7,234 nucleotides of DNA, taken from Actinomycetes bacterium (GTDB lineage: Bacteria; Actinomycetota; Actinomycetes; Mycobacteriales; Mycobacteriaceae). The stretch lies in the NCBI GenBank assembly GCA_023388385.1, contig JAEWGK010000186.1, forward strand, positions 1 to 7,234, given 5' to 3'. The translations under genes and the position numbers were made by a program. Position 1 is the first letter of the stretch. Each line of letters opens with the position of its first letter. Below are positions 1 to 5,275 of the stretch, in pieces. Below the pieces are notes generated by a model. It did not search any database and was not told the origin of the DNA. It saw only the letters and a program-made list of their open reading frames with translations.

Positions 1-102
1 CTGACGTCACTCATGCTGACCTACGGTGTCGCCGTGCAAAAGCACCGTGAGTATGTCCTGTATGAGGTCGACGAGGACTTCTTCGACGCCGACGAGACGT
101 AA
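1..102 (+). CDS. C-terminal end of an unidentified protein, 5' truncated by the window
   Basis: The frame is open from the first base and gives 33 residues before a TAA stop at 100-102. The fragment begins with a moderately hydrophobic stretch ([12 protein letters not shown]) followed by [21 protein letters not shown], a charged and mostly acidic tail. That pattern would fit the last membrane segment of a small membrane protein with a cytoplasmic tail, but the fragment is too short to identify. In Corynebacterium, small conserved or transporter genes sit between hisB and hisH, and this could be one of them; that is inference from remembered gene order. The gene ends 125 bp before hisH in the same direction. 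I assign no function. Confidence 0.6.
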   Translation: MTSLMLTYGVAVQKHREYVLYEVDEDFFDADET

Positions 103-128
103 CCGGCCGACGATGGCCCGGCGGGGAG

Positions 129-139
129 CTGACGTCACT
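129..139. repeat. Second copy of an 11-bp repeat with a TGACGTCA palindrome
   Basis: CTGACGTCACT occurs at 1-11, inside the upstream gene, and again at 129-139, in the gap before hisH. Its core TGACGTCA (2-9 and 130-137) is a perfect 8-bp palindrome. GACGTC alone is common here because it encodes Asp-Val in many genes, so only the full 11-bp match and its closeness are notable. It could be a regulator site or chance. Confidence 0.3.
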
Positions 140-176
140 GCGGTCGCGTCGGCGTCCAGCGGTGAGGCCGCGAAGG

Positions 177-197
177 CGATTCCCGCCCGATTCCCGC
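177..197 (+). repeat. Tandem 10-bp direct repeat over the hisH -35 region
   Basis: CGATTCCCGC occurs at 177-186 and again at 188-197, separated by one C, giving an 11-bp period of about one helical turn. If transcription starts at 228, the pair spans about -51 to -31, where activators usually contact RNA polymerase. No recognisable -35 hexamer is present here. The repeat is directly visible; the regulatory role is inferred. Confidence 0.45.
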
Positions 198-214
198 GGC
201 GCACGCCCGCCGCA

Positions 215-220
215 TAGAAT
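215..220 (+). promoter_or_regulatory. Candidate -10 element for a leaderless hisH transcript
   Basis: TAGAAT matches the actinobacterial -10 pattern TANNNT. Seven bases separate its last T from the ATG at 228, so the A of the start codon is the expected transcription start. No Shine-Dalgarno lies before this ATG, only CCCCCGC, which is consistent with a leaderless mRNA. No good -35 is visible. Confidence 0.55.
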
Positions 221-227
221 CCCCCGC

Positions 228-944
228 ATGAACACCGTCGCCATCCTCGACTACGGCTCCGGCAACCTGCGGTCCGCCGAGCGCGCCCTCGAGCGCGCCG
301 GCGCCGACGTCACCGTCACCGCGGACCCCGACACGGTGCTTGCCGCCGACGGCCTCGTGGTGCCAGGCGTCGGCGCCTACGCCGCCTGCATGGAGGGCCT
401 GCGCCGCGTCCAGGGTGGACGCCTCATCGGTTCCCGCCTGGCCGGCGGCCGCCCGGTGCTGGGCATCTGCGTCGGCATGCAGATCCTCTTCGACCGCGGT
501 GTCGAGTTCGCCGAGGGCATCCACGCCCCGGAGGCGGCGGAGGACGGCGAGGGCGCGACCGGCGCCCGTGAGGCCGCCGCCGAGCCGCGGCCCGTCGGCA
601 CGCCCGGCTGCGGCGAATGGCCAGGCACCGTCGAACGCCTGGAGGCGCCGATCCTGCCGCACATGGGCTGGAACACCGTCGACGTCGCGGAGGGCTCCGC
701 GCTCTTCGCCGGCATGGCGCCCGACGAGCGCTACTACTTCGTCCATTCCTACGGTGTTCGCCGCTGGGAGCTCACCGACACCGGCCGCATCGCCACGCCG
801 CTGGTCCACTGGGCCGAGCACGGCGGGGATCGATTCGTCGCCGCCGTCGAGAACGGCCCCCTGTGGGCCACGCAGTTCCACCCGGAGAAGTCCGGCGACG
901 CCGGGCTGCGGCTGCTGGCCAATTGGGTGTCGACGCTGGGGTAG
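228..944 (+). CDS. hisH: Imidazole glycerol phosphate synthase, glutamine amidotransferase subunit HisH
   Basis: This is the class I glutaminase that supplies ammonia to HisF for the ring-closing step that makes imidazole glycerol phosphate and AICAR from PRFAR. The 238-residue protein starts AILDYGSGN and has the oxyanion region PGVGAY (46-51), nucleophile Cys81 in GICVGMQ, and the His218/Glu220 pair in [10 protein letters not shown], with PHMGWN near 144-149. I chose ATG 228 over the upstream in-frame ATG at 162 because the extra 22 residues are Arg/Pro-rich and unlike the family, and a -10 box sits seven bases before 228. The protein is longer than the usual roughly 200-210 residues because of an Ala/Glu/Gly-rich insert at about residues 98-125, before GCGEWPG. 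Its partner hisF lies about 3 kb downstream, separated by bioF, hisA and impA. Confidence 0.96.
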   Translation: MNTVAILDYGSGNLRSAERALERAGADVTVTADPDTVLAADGLVVPGVGAYAACMEGLRRVQGGRLIGSRLAGGRPVLGICVGMQILFDRGVEFAEGIHAPEAAEDGEGATGAREAAAEPRPVGTPGCGEWPGTVERLEAPILPHMGWNTVDVAEGSALFAGMAPDERYYFVHSYGVRRWELTDTGRIATPLVHWAEHGGDRFVAAVENGPLWATQFHPEKSGDAGLRLLANWVSTLG

Positions 945-968
945 GGGCGGGCGACGGCGCGCCCGCCC
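945..968 (+). terminator. Strong GC hairpin directly after the hisH stop, possible terminator
   Basis: GGGCGGGCG (945-953) pairs perfectly with CGCCCGCCC (960-968) around the 6-nt loop ACGGCG. The stem begins at the base after the hisH TAG. No T-tract follows, so this is not a classical intrinsic terminator. U-poor hairpins are often proposed as terminators in actinobacteria, but that is debated. It could also protect the hisH mRNA 3' end. It lies just upstream of the bioF promoter. Confidence 0.4.
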
Positions 969-982
969 GCCGGCCCCCGCGG

Positions 983-988
983 TAGCCT
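983..988 (+). promoter_or_regulatory. bioF: Candidate -10 element for a leaderless bioF transcript
   Basis: TAGCCT fits TANNNT and ends six bases before the bioF ATG at 995, so transcription would start at the start codon. There is no Shine-Dalgarno at a workable distance. The match to TATAAT is only 3 of 6, so the placement and the missing RBS carry the argument. Confidence 0.5.
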
Positions 989-994
989 CGGGAC

Positions 995-2173
995 ATGCCC
1001 GCACCCGAACACCGTTCAATCCTCGGCGAGCTCGGCCGCATCGCCGAGGACCGCCGCGCCCGCGGTCTGCACCGCGAGCTTCTCGTCCGCTCGCCCGCGG
1101 AGACGGACACGGACGCAGCCGGTGGCCCGCGCCCGCCCCTGGACCTCGCGTCCAACGACTACCTGGGCCTCCACGACGACCCACGGGTCATCGCCGCCGC
1201 CACCCGTGCCCTGCGCGCTTACGGTCTCGGTTCCACGGGGTCGCGCCTGGTCACAGGCGCAACGCAGGTGCACGACGAGCTCGAGCGCGAGCTCGCCGCC
1301 TTCATGGGCCACGGCTCCGCCACCGTCCTGTCGTCGGGCTACATGGCCAACCTCGCCGCGGTGACGTCGCTGGCCGGCCGCGGGGATCTCATCGTCAGCG
1401 ACGCCGGGTCGCATGCCAGCCTCATCGACGCGTGCAGGCTGTCGCGGGCCCGGGTCGTCGTCACGCCCCGCGGCGACGTGGGCGCCGTGCGCGCCGCGCT
1501 GGCCGCCCGCGACGAGCCCCGCGCGCTCGTCGTCTCCGATGCCGTCTACTCCGCCGACGGCGACATCGCCGATGTCCGCGCGCTGCATGCGGTCGCCCGC
1601 GAGCATGGTGCGGCATTGCTCGTCGACGAGGCCCACGCCCTCGGCGTCGTCGGCCCCGGCGGTCGCGGCGCCGTCCACGCCGCCGGCCTCGCCGGGGCGC
1701 CCGACCTGGTCGTGACCGTGACGCTGTCGAAGTCGCTCGGATCGCAGGGCGGTGCGGTCCTCGGACCCGCGGAGCTGCGCGACCACGTGCTCAACCACGC
1801 GCGGCCCGCGATTTTCGACACCGCCCTCGCACCCGCCTCCGCCGCCGGCGCGCTCGAGGCGCTTCGCATCCTCGCCGCCGACCCGGGCCTGCCCGCGCGC
1901 GTGCTGGCCAACGCGCGTGCGCTTGCCGACGCGTGGGGCGTCGCCGCCCCGCCCTCCGCCGTCGTGCCGGTGGTCCTCGGCGATCCGGGGCGCGCCGTCG
2001 CCGCCCGCGACGCCCTCCTGGCCCGGGGTGTGCTCGTCGGCGTATTCCGCCCCCCGTCGGTGTCGGCCGGGCAGTCGCGGTTGCGCCTGACCGCCCGGGC
2101 GAACCTGTCGGAGGAGGACCTCGCCCGCGCCGCGCCTCGCCCTGGCGACGTCCCGGATGCCGCGGACCCGTAG
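995..2173 (+). CDS. bioF: 8-amino-7-oxononanoate synthase (biotin biosynthesis)
   Basis: This is a PLP-dependent alpha-oxoamine synthase that condenses a pimeloyl thioester with L-alanine to give 8-amino-7-oxononanoate, the first step of biotin ring assembly. The 392-residue protein has the family motifs in order: LDLASNDYLGL (about 49-59), GLGSTGSRLVTG (77-88), SGYMANLAAV (114-123), SDAGSHASLID with the PLP-stacking His140, VDEAHALG (Asp211, His214), the PLP lysine Lys246 in TLSKSLGSQGGA, and RPPSVSAGQSRLRLT near 352-366. This last motif favours BioF over other members of the family (Kbl, HemA-type, SPT), although substrate choice cannot be proven from motifs. The length is normal. The gene is 50 bp after hisH and 144 bp before hisA, an unusual place for a biotin gene, and no other bio gene is in the window. 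ATG 995 is supported by the N-terminal length and the adjoining -10 element. Confidence 0.9.
   Translation: MPAPEHRSILGELGRIAEDRRARGLHRELLVRSPAETDTDAAGGPRPPLDLASNDYLGLHDDPRVIAAATRALRAYGLGSTGSRLVTGATQVHDELERELAAFMGHGSATVLSSGYMANLAAVTSLAGRGDLIVSDAGSHASLIDACRLSRARVVVTPRGDVGAVRAALAARDEPRALVVSDAVYSADGDIADVRALHAVAREHGAALLVDEAHALGVVGPGGRGAVHAAGLAGAPDLVVTVTLSKSLGSQGGAVLGPAELRDHVLNHARPAIFDTALAPASAAGALEALRILAADPGLPARVLANARALADAWGVAAPPSAVVPVVLGDPGRAVAARDALLARGVLVGVFRPPSVSAGQSRLRLTARANLSEEDLARAAPRPGDVPDAADP
1006..1018. promoter_or_regulatory. Candidate BioQ-type operator at the start of bioF
   Basis: CGAACACCGTTCA contains the perfect inverted repeat GAAC-N3-GTTC. Read on the other strand it is TGAAC-GGT-GTTCG, close to the 13-bp BioQ motif of corynebacteria and mycobacteria as I recall it (TGAAC-N3-GTTAC). 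It spans about +12 to +24 from the proposed start at 995, where a bound TetR-type repressor would block transcription. The codons involved include TCA for serine, uncommon here, which hints at a constraint beyond protein coding. Binding by BioQ is inferred. Confidence 0.55.
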
Positions 2174-2207
2174 GGGAGGGACAGCCGGGACACGGCACGG
2201 CCTCGCC

Positions 2208-2213
2208 TATACT
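2208..2213 (+). promoter_or_regulatory. Candidate -10 element upstream of hisA
   Basis: TATACT matches the TATAAT consensus at 5 of 6 positions and is the best -10 box I see in the window. Expected transcription start is about 2219-2221, which coincides with a GTG at 2220. No TTGACA-like -35 sits 16-18 bp upstream. This would give hisA and the genes after it a promoter independent of bioF. Confidence 0.6.
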
Positions 2214-2219
2214 CGACCG

Positions 2220-2321
2220 GTGACCGCGGGAGGTCCACGGATGACGTGGAGGACGCGGCCGCCATCCGCCCGACCGCCCGCACCGGCCGCCCCACCCGAT
2301 CAGGAGGAACGAAAAGCATGA
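2220..2321 (+). CDS. Possible leaderless 33-codon upstream ORF overlapping hisA
   Basis: Six bases after the TATACT box lies GTG 2220, which opens an uninterrupted 33-codon frame. Its TGA (2319-2321) overlaps the hisA ATG (2318-2320) as ATGA. The peptide begins [15 protein letters not shown] if GTG is read as Met, has a Pro/Ala-rich middle and ends PPDQEERKA. It has no histidine, so it is not a classical his attenuator peptide. The hisA Shine-Dalgarno AGGAGG lies inside its last codons, so ribosomes translating it would run over the hisA initiation site and could couple the two. Against it: several codons (GGA, CGA, AGG, CCA) are uncommon in the neighbouring genes, and stop-free frames are frequent at this GC content. 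Seen: the frame and the overlap. Inferred: its translation. Confidence 0.4.
   Translation: MTAGGPRMTWRTRPPSARPPAPAAPPDQEERKA
2302..2307 (+). promoter_or_regulatory. hisA: hisA ribosome binding site
   Basis: A full AGGAGG ends 10 bases before ATG 2318. It fixes this start over the upstream in-frame ATG at 2246, which would add 24 low-complexity residues absent from HisA/PriA proteins. Confidence 0.85.
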
Positions 2322-3052
2322 GCCTGACCCTGCTGCCCGCCGTCGACGTCGCCGATGGACAGGCCGTGCGCCTGGTCCAGGGCGCCGCGGGAAGCGAGAC
2401 CCACTACGGCGCTCCGATCGACGCCGCCATGAACTGGCAGGACGCCGGCGCCGAGTGGATTCACCTGGTCGACCTCGACGCGGCTTTCGGTCGCGGCACG
2501 AACTACGAGCTGCTGCGCGACGTCGTCGGCAAGCTCGACGTCGACGTCGAGCTCTCCGGCGGCATCCGCGATGACGAGTCCCTCGAGGCTGCGCTGGCCA
2601 CGGGCTGCCGCCGCGTCAACATCGGCACCGCCGCGCTGGAGAACCCGGAGTGGTGCAAGACGGTCATCGAGCGTTTCGGCGATCGCGTCGCCATCGGCCT
2701 GGACGTCCGCAACATCGACGGCGAGTGGCGCCTGCGCGGCCGCGGCTGGGTCTCCGACGGCGGCGACTTGTGGGAGGTCCTCGAGCGCCTGGACGCGCAG
2801 GGGTGCTCCCGGTTCGTCGTCACGGACGTGTCGAAGGACGGCACGCTGGCCGGCCCGAACATCGACCTGCTGCGCGACGTCGCCGCCGCCACCGACGCGC
2901 CGATCGTCGCCTCCGGCGGCGTGAGCTCGCTGGCGGACCTCGAGGCCATCAAGACGCTGGTCGACGACGGCGTGGACTCCGCCATCGTCGGCAAGGCCCT
3001 GTACGCCGGCCGCTTCACGCTGGCGCAGGCCCTCGAGGTCGCCCGCTCCTAG
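2318..3052 (+). CDS. hisA: ProFAR isomerase HisA, probably the bifunctional HisA/TrpF enzyme PriA
   Basis: This (beta-alpha)8-barrel enzyme isomerises ProFAR to PRFAR, the fourth step of histidine synthesis. In actinobacteria without trpF the same enzyme (PriA) also isomerises phosphoribosyl anthranilate in tryptophan synthesis. The 244-residue protein starts [18 protein letters not shown] with catalytic Asp10, has [12 protein letters not shown] (78-89), GLDV (127-130), [13 protein letters not shown] (140-152), [14 protein letters not shown] with Asp174 as the second catalytic acid, and phosphate-binding ASGGVSS and [11 protein letters not shown]. Arg142 and Trp144 line up with the PriA loop residues used for PRA in M. 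tuberculosis (Arg143, Trp145, from memory). The long near-identity to mycobacterial PriA and the trpE neighbourhood favour a bifunctional enzyme. Some corynebacteria that acquired a whole trp operon have a HisA-only descendant (subHisA), so activity on PRA remains inferred. Confidence 0.95.
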   Translation: MSLTLLPAVDVADGQAVRLVQGAAGSETHYGAPIDAAMNWQDAGAEWIHLVDLDAAFGRGTNYELLRDVVGKLDVDVELSGGIRDDESLEAALATGCRRVNIGTAALENPEWCKTVIERFGDRVAIGLDVRNIDGEWRLRGRGWVSDGGDLWEVLERLDAQGCSRFVVTDVSKDGTLAGPNIDLLRDVAAATDAPIVASGGVSSLADLEAIKTLVDDGVDSAIVGKALYAGRFTLAQALEVARS

Positions 3053-3104
3053 CGGGCGCCCGCACCCCGCGCCGGGCACGCACCCGACGCACCCCACGCA
3101 ACCA

Positions 3105-3110
3105 GGGAGG
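3105..3110 (+). promoter_or_regulatory. impA: impA ribosome binding site
   Basis: GGGAGG lies six bases before ATG 3117 and supports that start. The preceding hisA-impA gap (3053-3116) is C/A-rich, and I see no promoter in it. Confidence 0.8.
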
Positions 3111-3116
3111 CCGCAC

Positions 3117-3941
3117 ATGGGCACCACCGCACCGGACCCGCTGGAGATGCTCGCCGTCGCCGAGCGCGCGGTGGCGGAGGTCGAGGACCTCTTCCGCGAC
3201 AACCTCGGCGCGGCGCCCACCGTGCGCAAACCGGACGGCTCATGCGTCACCGCCATCGACATGGCGGTGGAGGAGCGCCTCCGCGATCGCCTGACGACGG
3301 CCACCGGCCTGCCCTTCCACGGCGAGGAGTCCGGCGGCGGCGACCCGGCCCGGTCCACCGTGTGGATCGTCGATCCGGTCGACGGCACGACGAACTACGC
3401 CAACGGCCACACGGCCTGCGCGATCCTGGTGTCGCTGGTCCACGAGGGCCGGCCGATCGCGTCGGTGACGTCCCTGCCCATCGCGCGGATACGGGTGACG
3501 GCGGCGGAGGGACACGGCGTCCGCCGCAACGGCGAGTCGTCCCGGCCGCGGCGCCAGCGAGGCGTGCCGGTGCCGGTGGGCTTCGGCTCGGTCATCGCCG
3601 GGCGCGAGGGCCGCTTCCCGCGGGCGTGGCGCCGCGGCCTGCTGACGTCCGTCGGAGAGCGTCTCCCGGCCATCCGCATCTCCGGGTCGGTCGGCTACGA
3701 CCTGGCGATGACGGCGACGGGCACCTACGGTGGCGCCGTGACGTTCTCCCCGAACATCTGGGACAACGCCGCGGGCGTGCTGGCGGTGCGGGAGGCCGGC
3801 GGCGTCGTCACGGATCTGGCTGGCCGCGACTGGACGCTGGACTCGGTGGGCGTCCTCGCCGGCACACCCGCCGTCCACGAGCAGCTGCTCGAGGCCATCG
3901 GCGACGTCGCGCCGCCCTCGGTGCTGCGCGGCCGCACCTGA
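3117..3941 (+). CDS. impA: Inositol monophosphatase family protein ImpA
   Basis: This is a Mg2+-dependent phosphatase of the inositol monophosphatase superfamily, 274 residues, the usual size. Visible motifs are VTAID (44-48), the metal-ligand motif GEESG (Glu70/Glu71), the signature [15 protein letters not shown] (83-97) with Asp86, Asp89 and Thr91, and WDNAAG with Asp216 near the C terminus. Most likely it releases inositol or another sugar alcohol from its monophosphate, feeding inositol-derived products of these bacteria such as mycothiol or phosphatidylinositol. Its conserved place between hisA and hisF raises the option of histidinol-phosphate phosphatase activity, since HisN belongs to the same superfamily. 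The NYANG version of the signature looks more IMPase-like to me, but substrate cannot be settled from sequence. The stop is 76 bp before hisF. A basic stretch at 143-148 (RPRRQR) is unusual. Confidence 0.88.
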   Translation: MGTTAPDPLEMLAVAERAVAEVEDLFRDNLGAAPTVRKPDGSCVTAIDMAVEERLRDRLTTATGLPFHGEESGGGDPARSTVWIVDPVDGTTNYANGHTACAILVSLVHEGRPIASVTSLPIARIRVTAAEGHGVRRNGESSRPRRQRGVPVPVGFGSVIAGREGRFPRAWRRGLLTSVGERLPAIRISGSVGYDLAMTATGTYGGAVTFSPNIWDNAAGVLAVREAGGVVTDLAGRDWTLDSVGVLAGTPAVHEQLLEAIGDVAPPSVLRGRT

Positions 3942-4006
3942 GCCCGACGGTCGGCGTCCGCCGCGCACCCCACCAACCGCACCCACCCACCACGAAGAAT
4001 CACTCC

Positions 4007-4012
4007 AGGAGA
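4007..4012 (+). promoter_or_regulatory. hisF: hisF ribosome binding site
   Basis: AGGAGA precedes ATG 4018 by five bases. The 40 bases before it (3966-4006) are almost free of G, so this part of the leader should be unstructured and leave the site exposed. Confidence 0.8.
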
Positions 4013-4017
4013 ACACC

Positions 4018-4794
4018 ATGGCCGTCGCAGTCCGTGTCATCCCGTGCCTCGACGTCAACGACGGGCGCGTCGTCAAGGGCGTCAACTTCGAGAACCTCCG
4101 CGACGCCGGCGACCCCGTCGAGCTCGCCCGCCGGTACAACGAGGAGGGCGCCGACGAGCTGACCTTCCTCGACGTCACCGCGTCGAAGCACGGCCGCGGC
4201 ACGATGCTGGACGTCGTCCGCCGCACCGCCGGCGAGGTGTTCATCCCCCTGACCGTCGGCGGCGGCGTCCGCTCCGTCGAGGACGTGGACCAGCTGCTGC
4301 GCGCCGGCGCGGACAAGGTCTCCGTCAACACCTCCGCCATCGCGCGGCCGGAGCTGCTGCGCGAGCTGTCGCAGCGCTTCGGCGCCCAGTGCATCGTCCT
4401 GTCCGTCGACGCGCGCCGCGTGCCGGAGGGCGGGCGGCCGCAGCCGTCCGGCTTCGAGGTCACGACGCACGGCGGCTCCCGTTCCGCCGGCATCGACGCC
4501 ATCGAGTGGGCCCGCCGGGGCGAGGAGCTCGGCGTCGGCGAGATCCTGCTCAACTCCATGGACGGCGATGGCACCAAGGACGGCTTCGACCTGGAGCTGC
4601 TGCGCACGGTCCGCGCGGCCGTCGACGTGCCGGTCATCGCCTCCGGCGGCGCGGGCACGGCGGAGCACTTCGCCCCGGCGGTCGAGGCCGGCGCCGACGC
4701 CGTGCTCGCCGCCTCCATCTTCCACTTCGGAGAGGTCTCCATCCGCGAGGTCAAGGACGCCATGGCCGGCGCCGGCATCGAGGTGCGCCGGTGA
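4018..4794 (+). CDS. hisF: Imidazole glycerol phosphate synthase, cyclase subunit HisF
   Basis: HisF is the barrel subunit that accepts ammonia from HisH and converts PRFAR to imidazole glycerol phosphate and AICAR. The 258-residue protein has a normal length and a textbook start, [19 protein letters not shown], with catalytic Asp12. The second catalytic acid is Asp131 in VLSVDARR. Phosphate-binding segments TVGGGVRS (79-86), SGGAGT (209-214) and AASIFHFGE (231-239) are present, as is [12 protein letters not shown] (179-190). A short extra loop after Asp131 ([13 protein letters not shown]) is usual for actinobacterial HisF. The start has a good Shine-Dalgarno. The stop TGA overlaps the hisI GTG, so hisI translation is probably coupled. 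Confidence 0.97.
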   Translation: MAVAVRVIPCLDVNDGRVVKGVNFENLRDAGDPVELARRYNEEGADELTFLDVTASKHGRGTMLDVVRRTAGEVFIPLTVGGGVRSVEDVDQLLRAGADKVSVNTSAIARPELLRELSQRFGAQCIVLSVDARRVPEGGRPQPSGFEVTTHGGSRSAGIDAIEWARRGEELGVGEILLNSMDGDGTKDGFDLELLRTVRAAVDVPVIASGGAGTAEHFAPAVEAGADAVLAASIFHFGEVSIREVKDAMAGAGIEVRR

Positions 4795-5207
4795 GCGCCG
4801 GGGACGTGCGTGACGACGGTTTCCCCGTCGTCACGCTCGGTGGAACCCAGGACCCCGACGACCCGTCGACGTGGGAACTCGACCCCGCCATCGCGGCGCG
4901 GCTGAAGCGCAACGACGCGGGCCTCGTCCCGGCGATCGTGCAGGAGACCGGAACCGGCCGGGTCCTCATGATGGCGTGGATGGACGACCACGCGCTGGCG
5001 TACGTCATCGGCACCCGCCGCGGCACGTACTGGTCGCGCTCCCGCTCCGAGTACTGGATCAAGGGCCTGACCAGTGGTCATTTCCAGCACGTCACGTCGC
5101 TGGCGCTGGACTGCGACCACGACACGATCCTCATGGAGGTCGAGCAGACCGGCGCGGCGTGCCACACCGGCGCGCACTCCTGCTTCGACGTCGACCCGAT
5201 CTTCTAG
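4791..5207 (+). CDS. hisI: Phosphoribosyl-AMP cyclohydrolase HisI
   Basis: HisI opens the adenine ring of PR-AMP to give ProFAR, the substrate of HisA, in the third step of the pathway. The 138-residue protein is the stand-alone cyclohydrolase with no HisE domain, as in other actinobacteria. Visible motifs are [12 protein letters not shown] (58-69), [13 protein letters not shown] (80-92), the Mg-binding region DCDHD (Asp107, 109, 111), and zinc-type cysteines Cys108, Cys124 and Cys131 in DCDH and ACHTGAHSC. The start is GTG 4791, overlapping the hisF stop as GTGA. GAGGTG at 4780-4785 inside hisF ends five bases before it and matches the anti-SD. The N terminus (residues 1-30) is longer than the core family. 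It is the last his gene here, 68 bp before the favoured trpE start. Confidence 0.95.
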   Translation: MSAGDVRDDGFPVVTLGGTQDPDDPSTWELDPAIAARLKRNDAGLVPAIVQETGTGRVLMMAWMDDHALAYVIGTRRGTYWSRSRSEYWIKGLTSGHFQHVTSLALDCDHDTILMEVEQTGAACHTGAHSCFDVDPIF

Positions 5208-5262
5208 GGAGCACGGTGGCCCGCGTCCCGGGACGGCACGGGGGAGGCGCCGGCTCGCATGG

Positions 5263-5268
5263 CACAAT
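5263..5268 (+). promoter_or_regulatory. trpE: Candidate -10 element for a leaderless trpE transcript
   Basis: CACAAT (4 of 6 to TATAAT, with A at position 2 and T at position 6) ends seven bases before ATG 5276. This gives the same spacing as at hisH. No -35 is visible. It is the weakest of the four such elements in the window. Confidence 0.35.
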
Positions 5269-5275
5269 GACCCCC

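Noticed and set aside
340..2223. A 627-codon plus-strand frame overlapping hisH and bioF
   Set aside because: It is an out-of-frame shadow with an extremely Arg/Pro-rich translation over two genes with complete motifs.
2220..2321. The upstream ORF as a histidine attenuator leader peptide
   Set aside because: It has no histidine codons, and I could not find mutually exclusive hairpins followed by a T-tract.
3041..3063. Inverted repeats at the hisA stop (GCCCGC/GCGGGC, and the palindrome GCGGGCGCCCGC) as a terminator
   Set aside because: The stems are short or lack a loop, no T-tract follows, and impA follows with an SD but no visible promoter, so transcription probably continues.
3117..3941. 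Calling impA a histidinol-phosphate phosphatase (hisN)
   Set aside because: The superfamily fits, but the signature looks IMPase-like and dedicated HisN in relatives lies elsewhere; kept only as an alternative.
3995..4000. AAGAAT upstream of hisF as a -10 element
   Set aside because: It is a weak match without a -35, and hisF has a good Shine-Dalgarno and fits as an internal operon gene.
3240..5267. A 675-codon open frame on the minus strand across impA, hisF and hisI, and other long minus-strand frames
   Set aside because: They lie antisense to well-identified genes, their translations are Arg/Ala/Gly/Asp-rich with no recognisable domain, and such shadow frames are expected at this GC content.
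5259..5270. A three-codon frame ATG GCA CAA TGA before trpE as a minimal leader
   Set aside because: It is very short, has no tryptophan codon, and would arise easily by chance.
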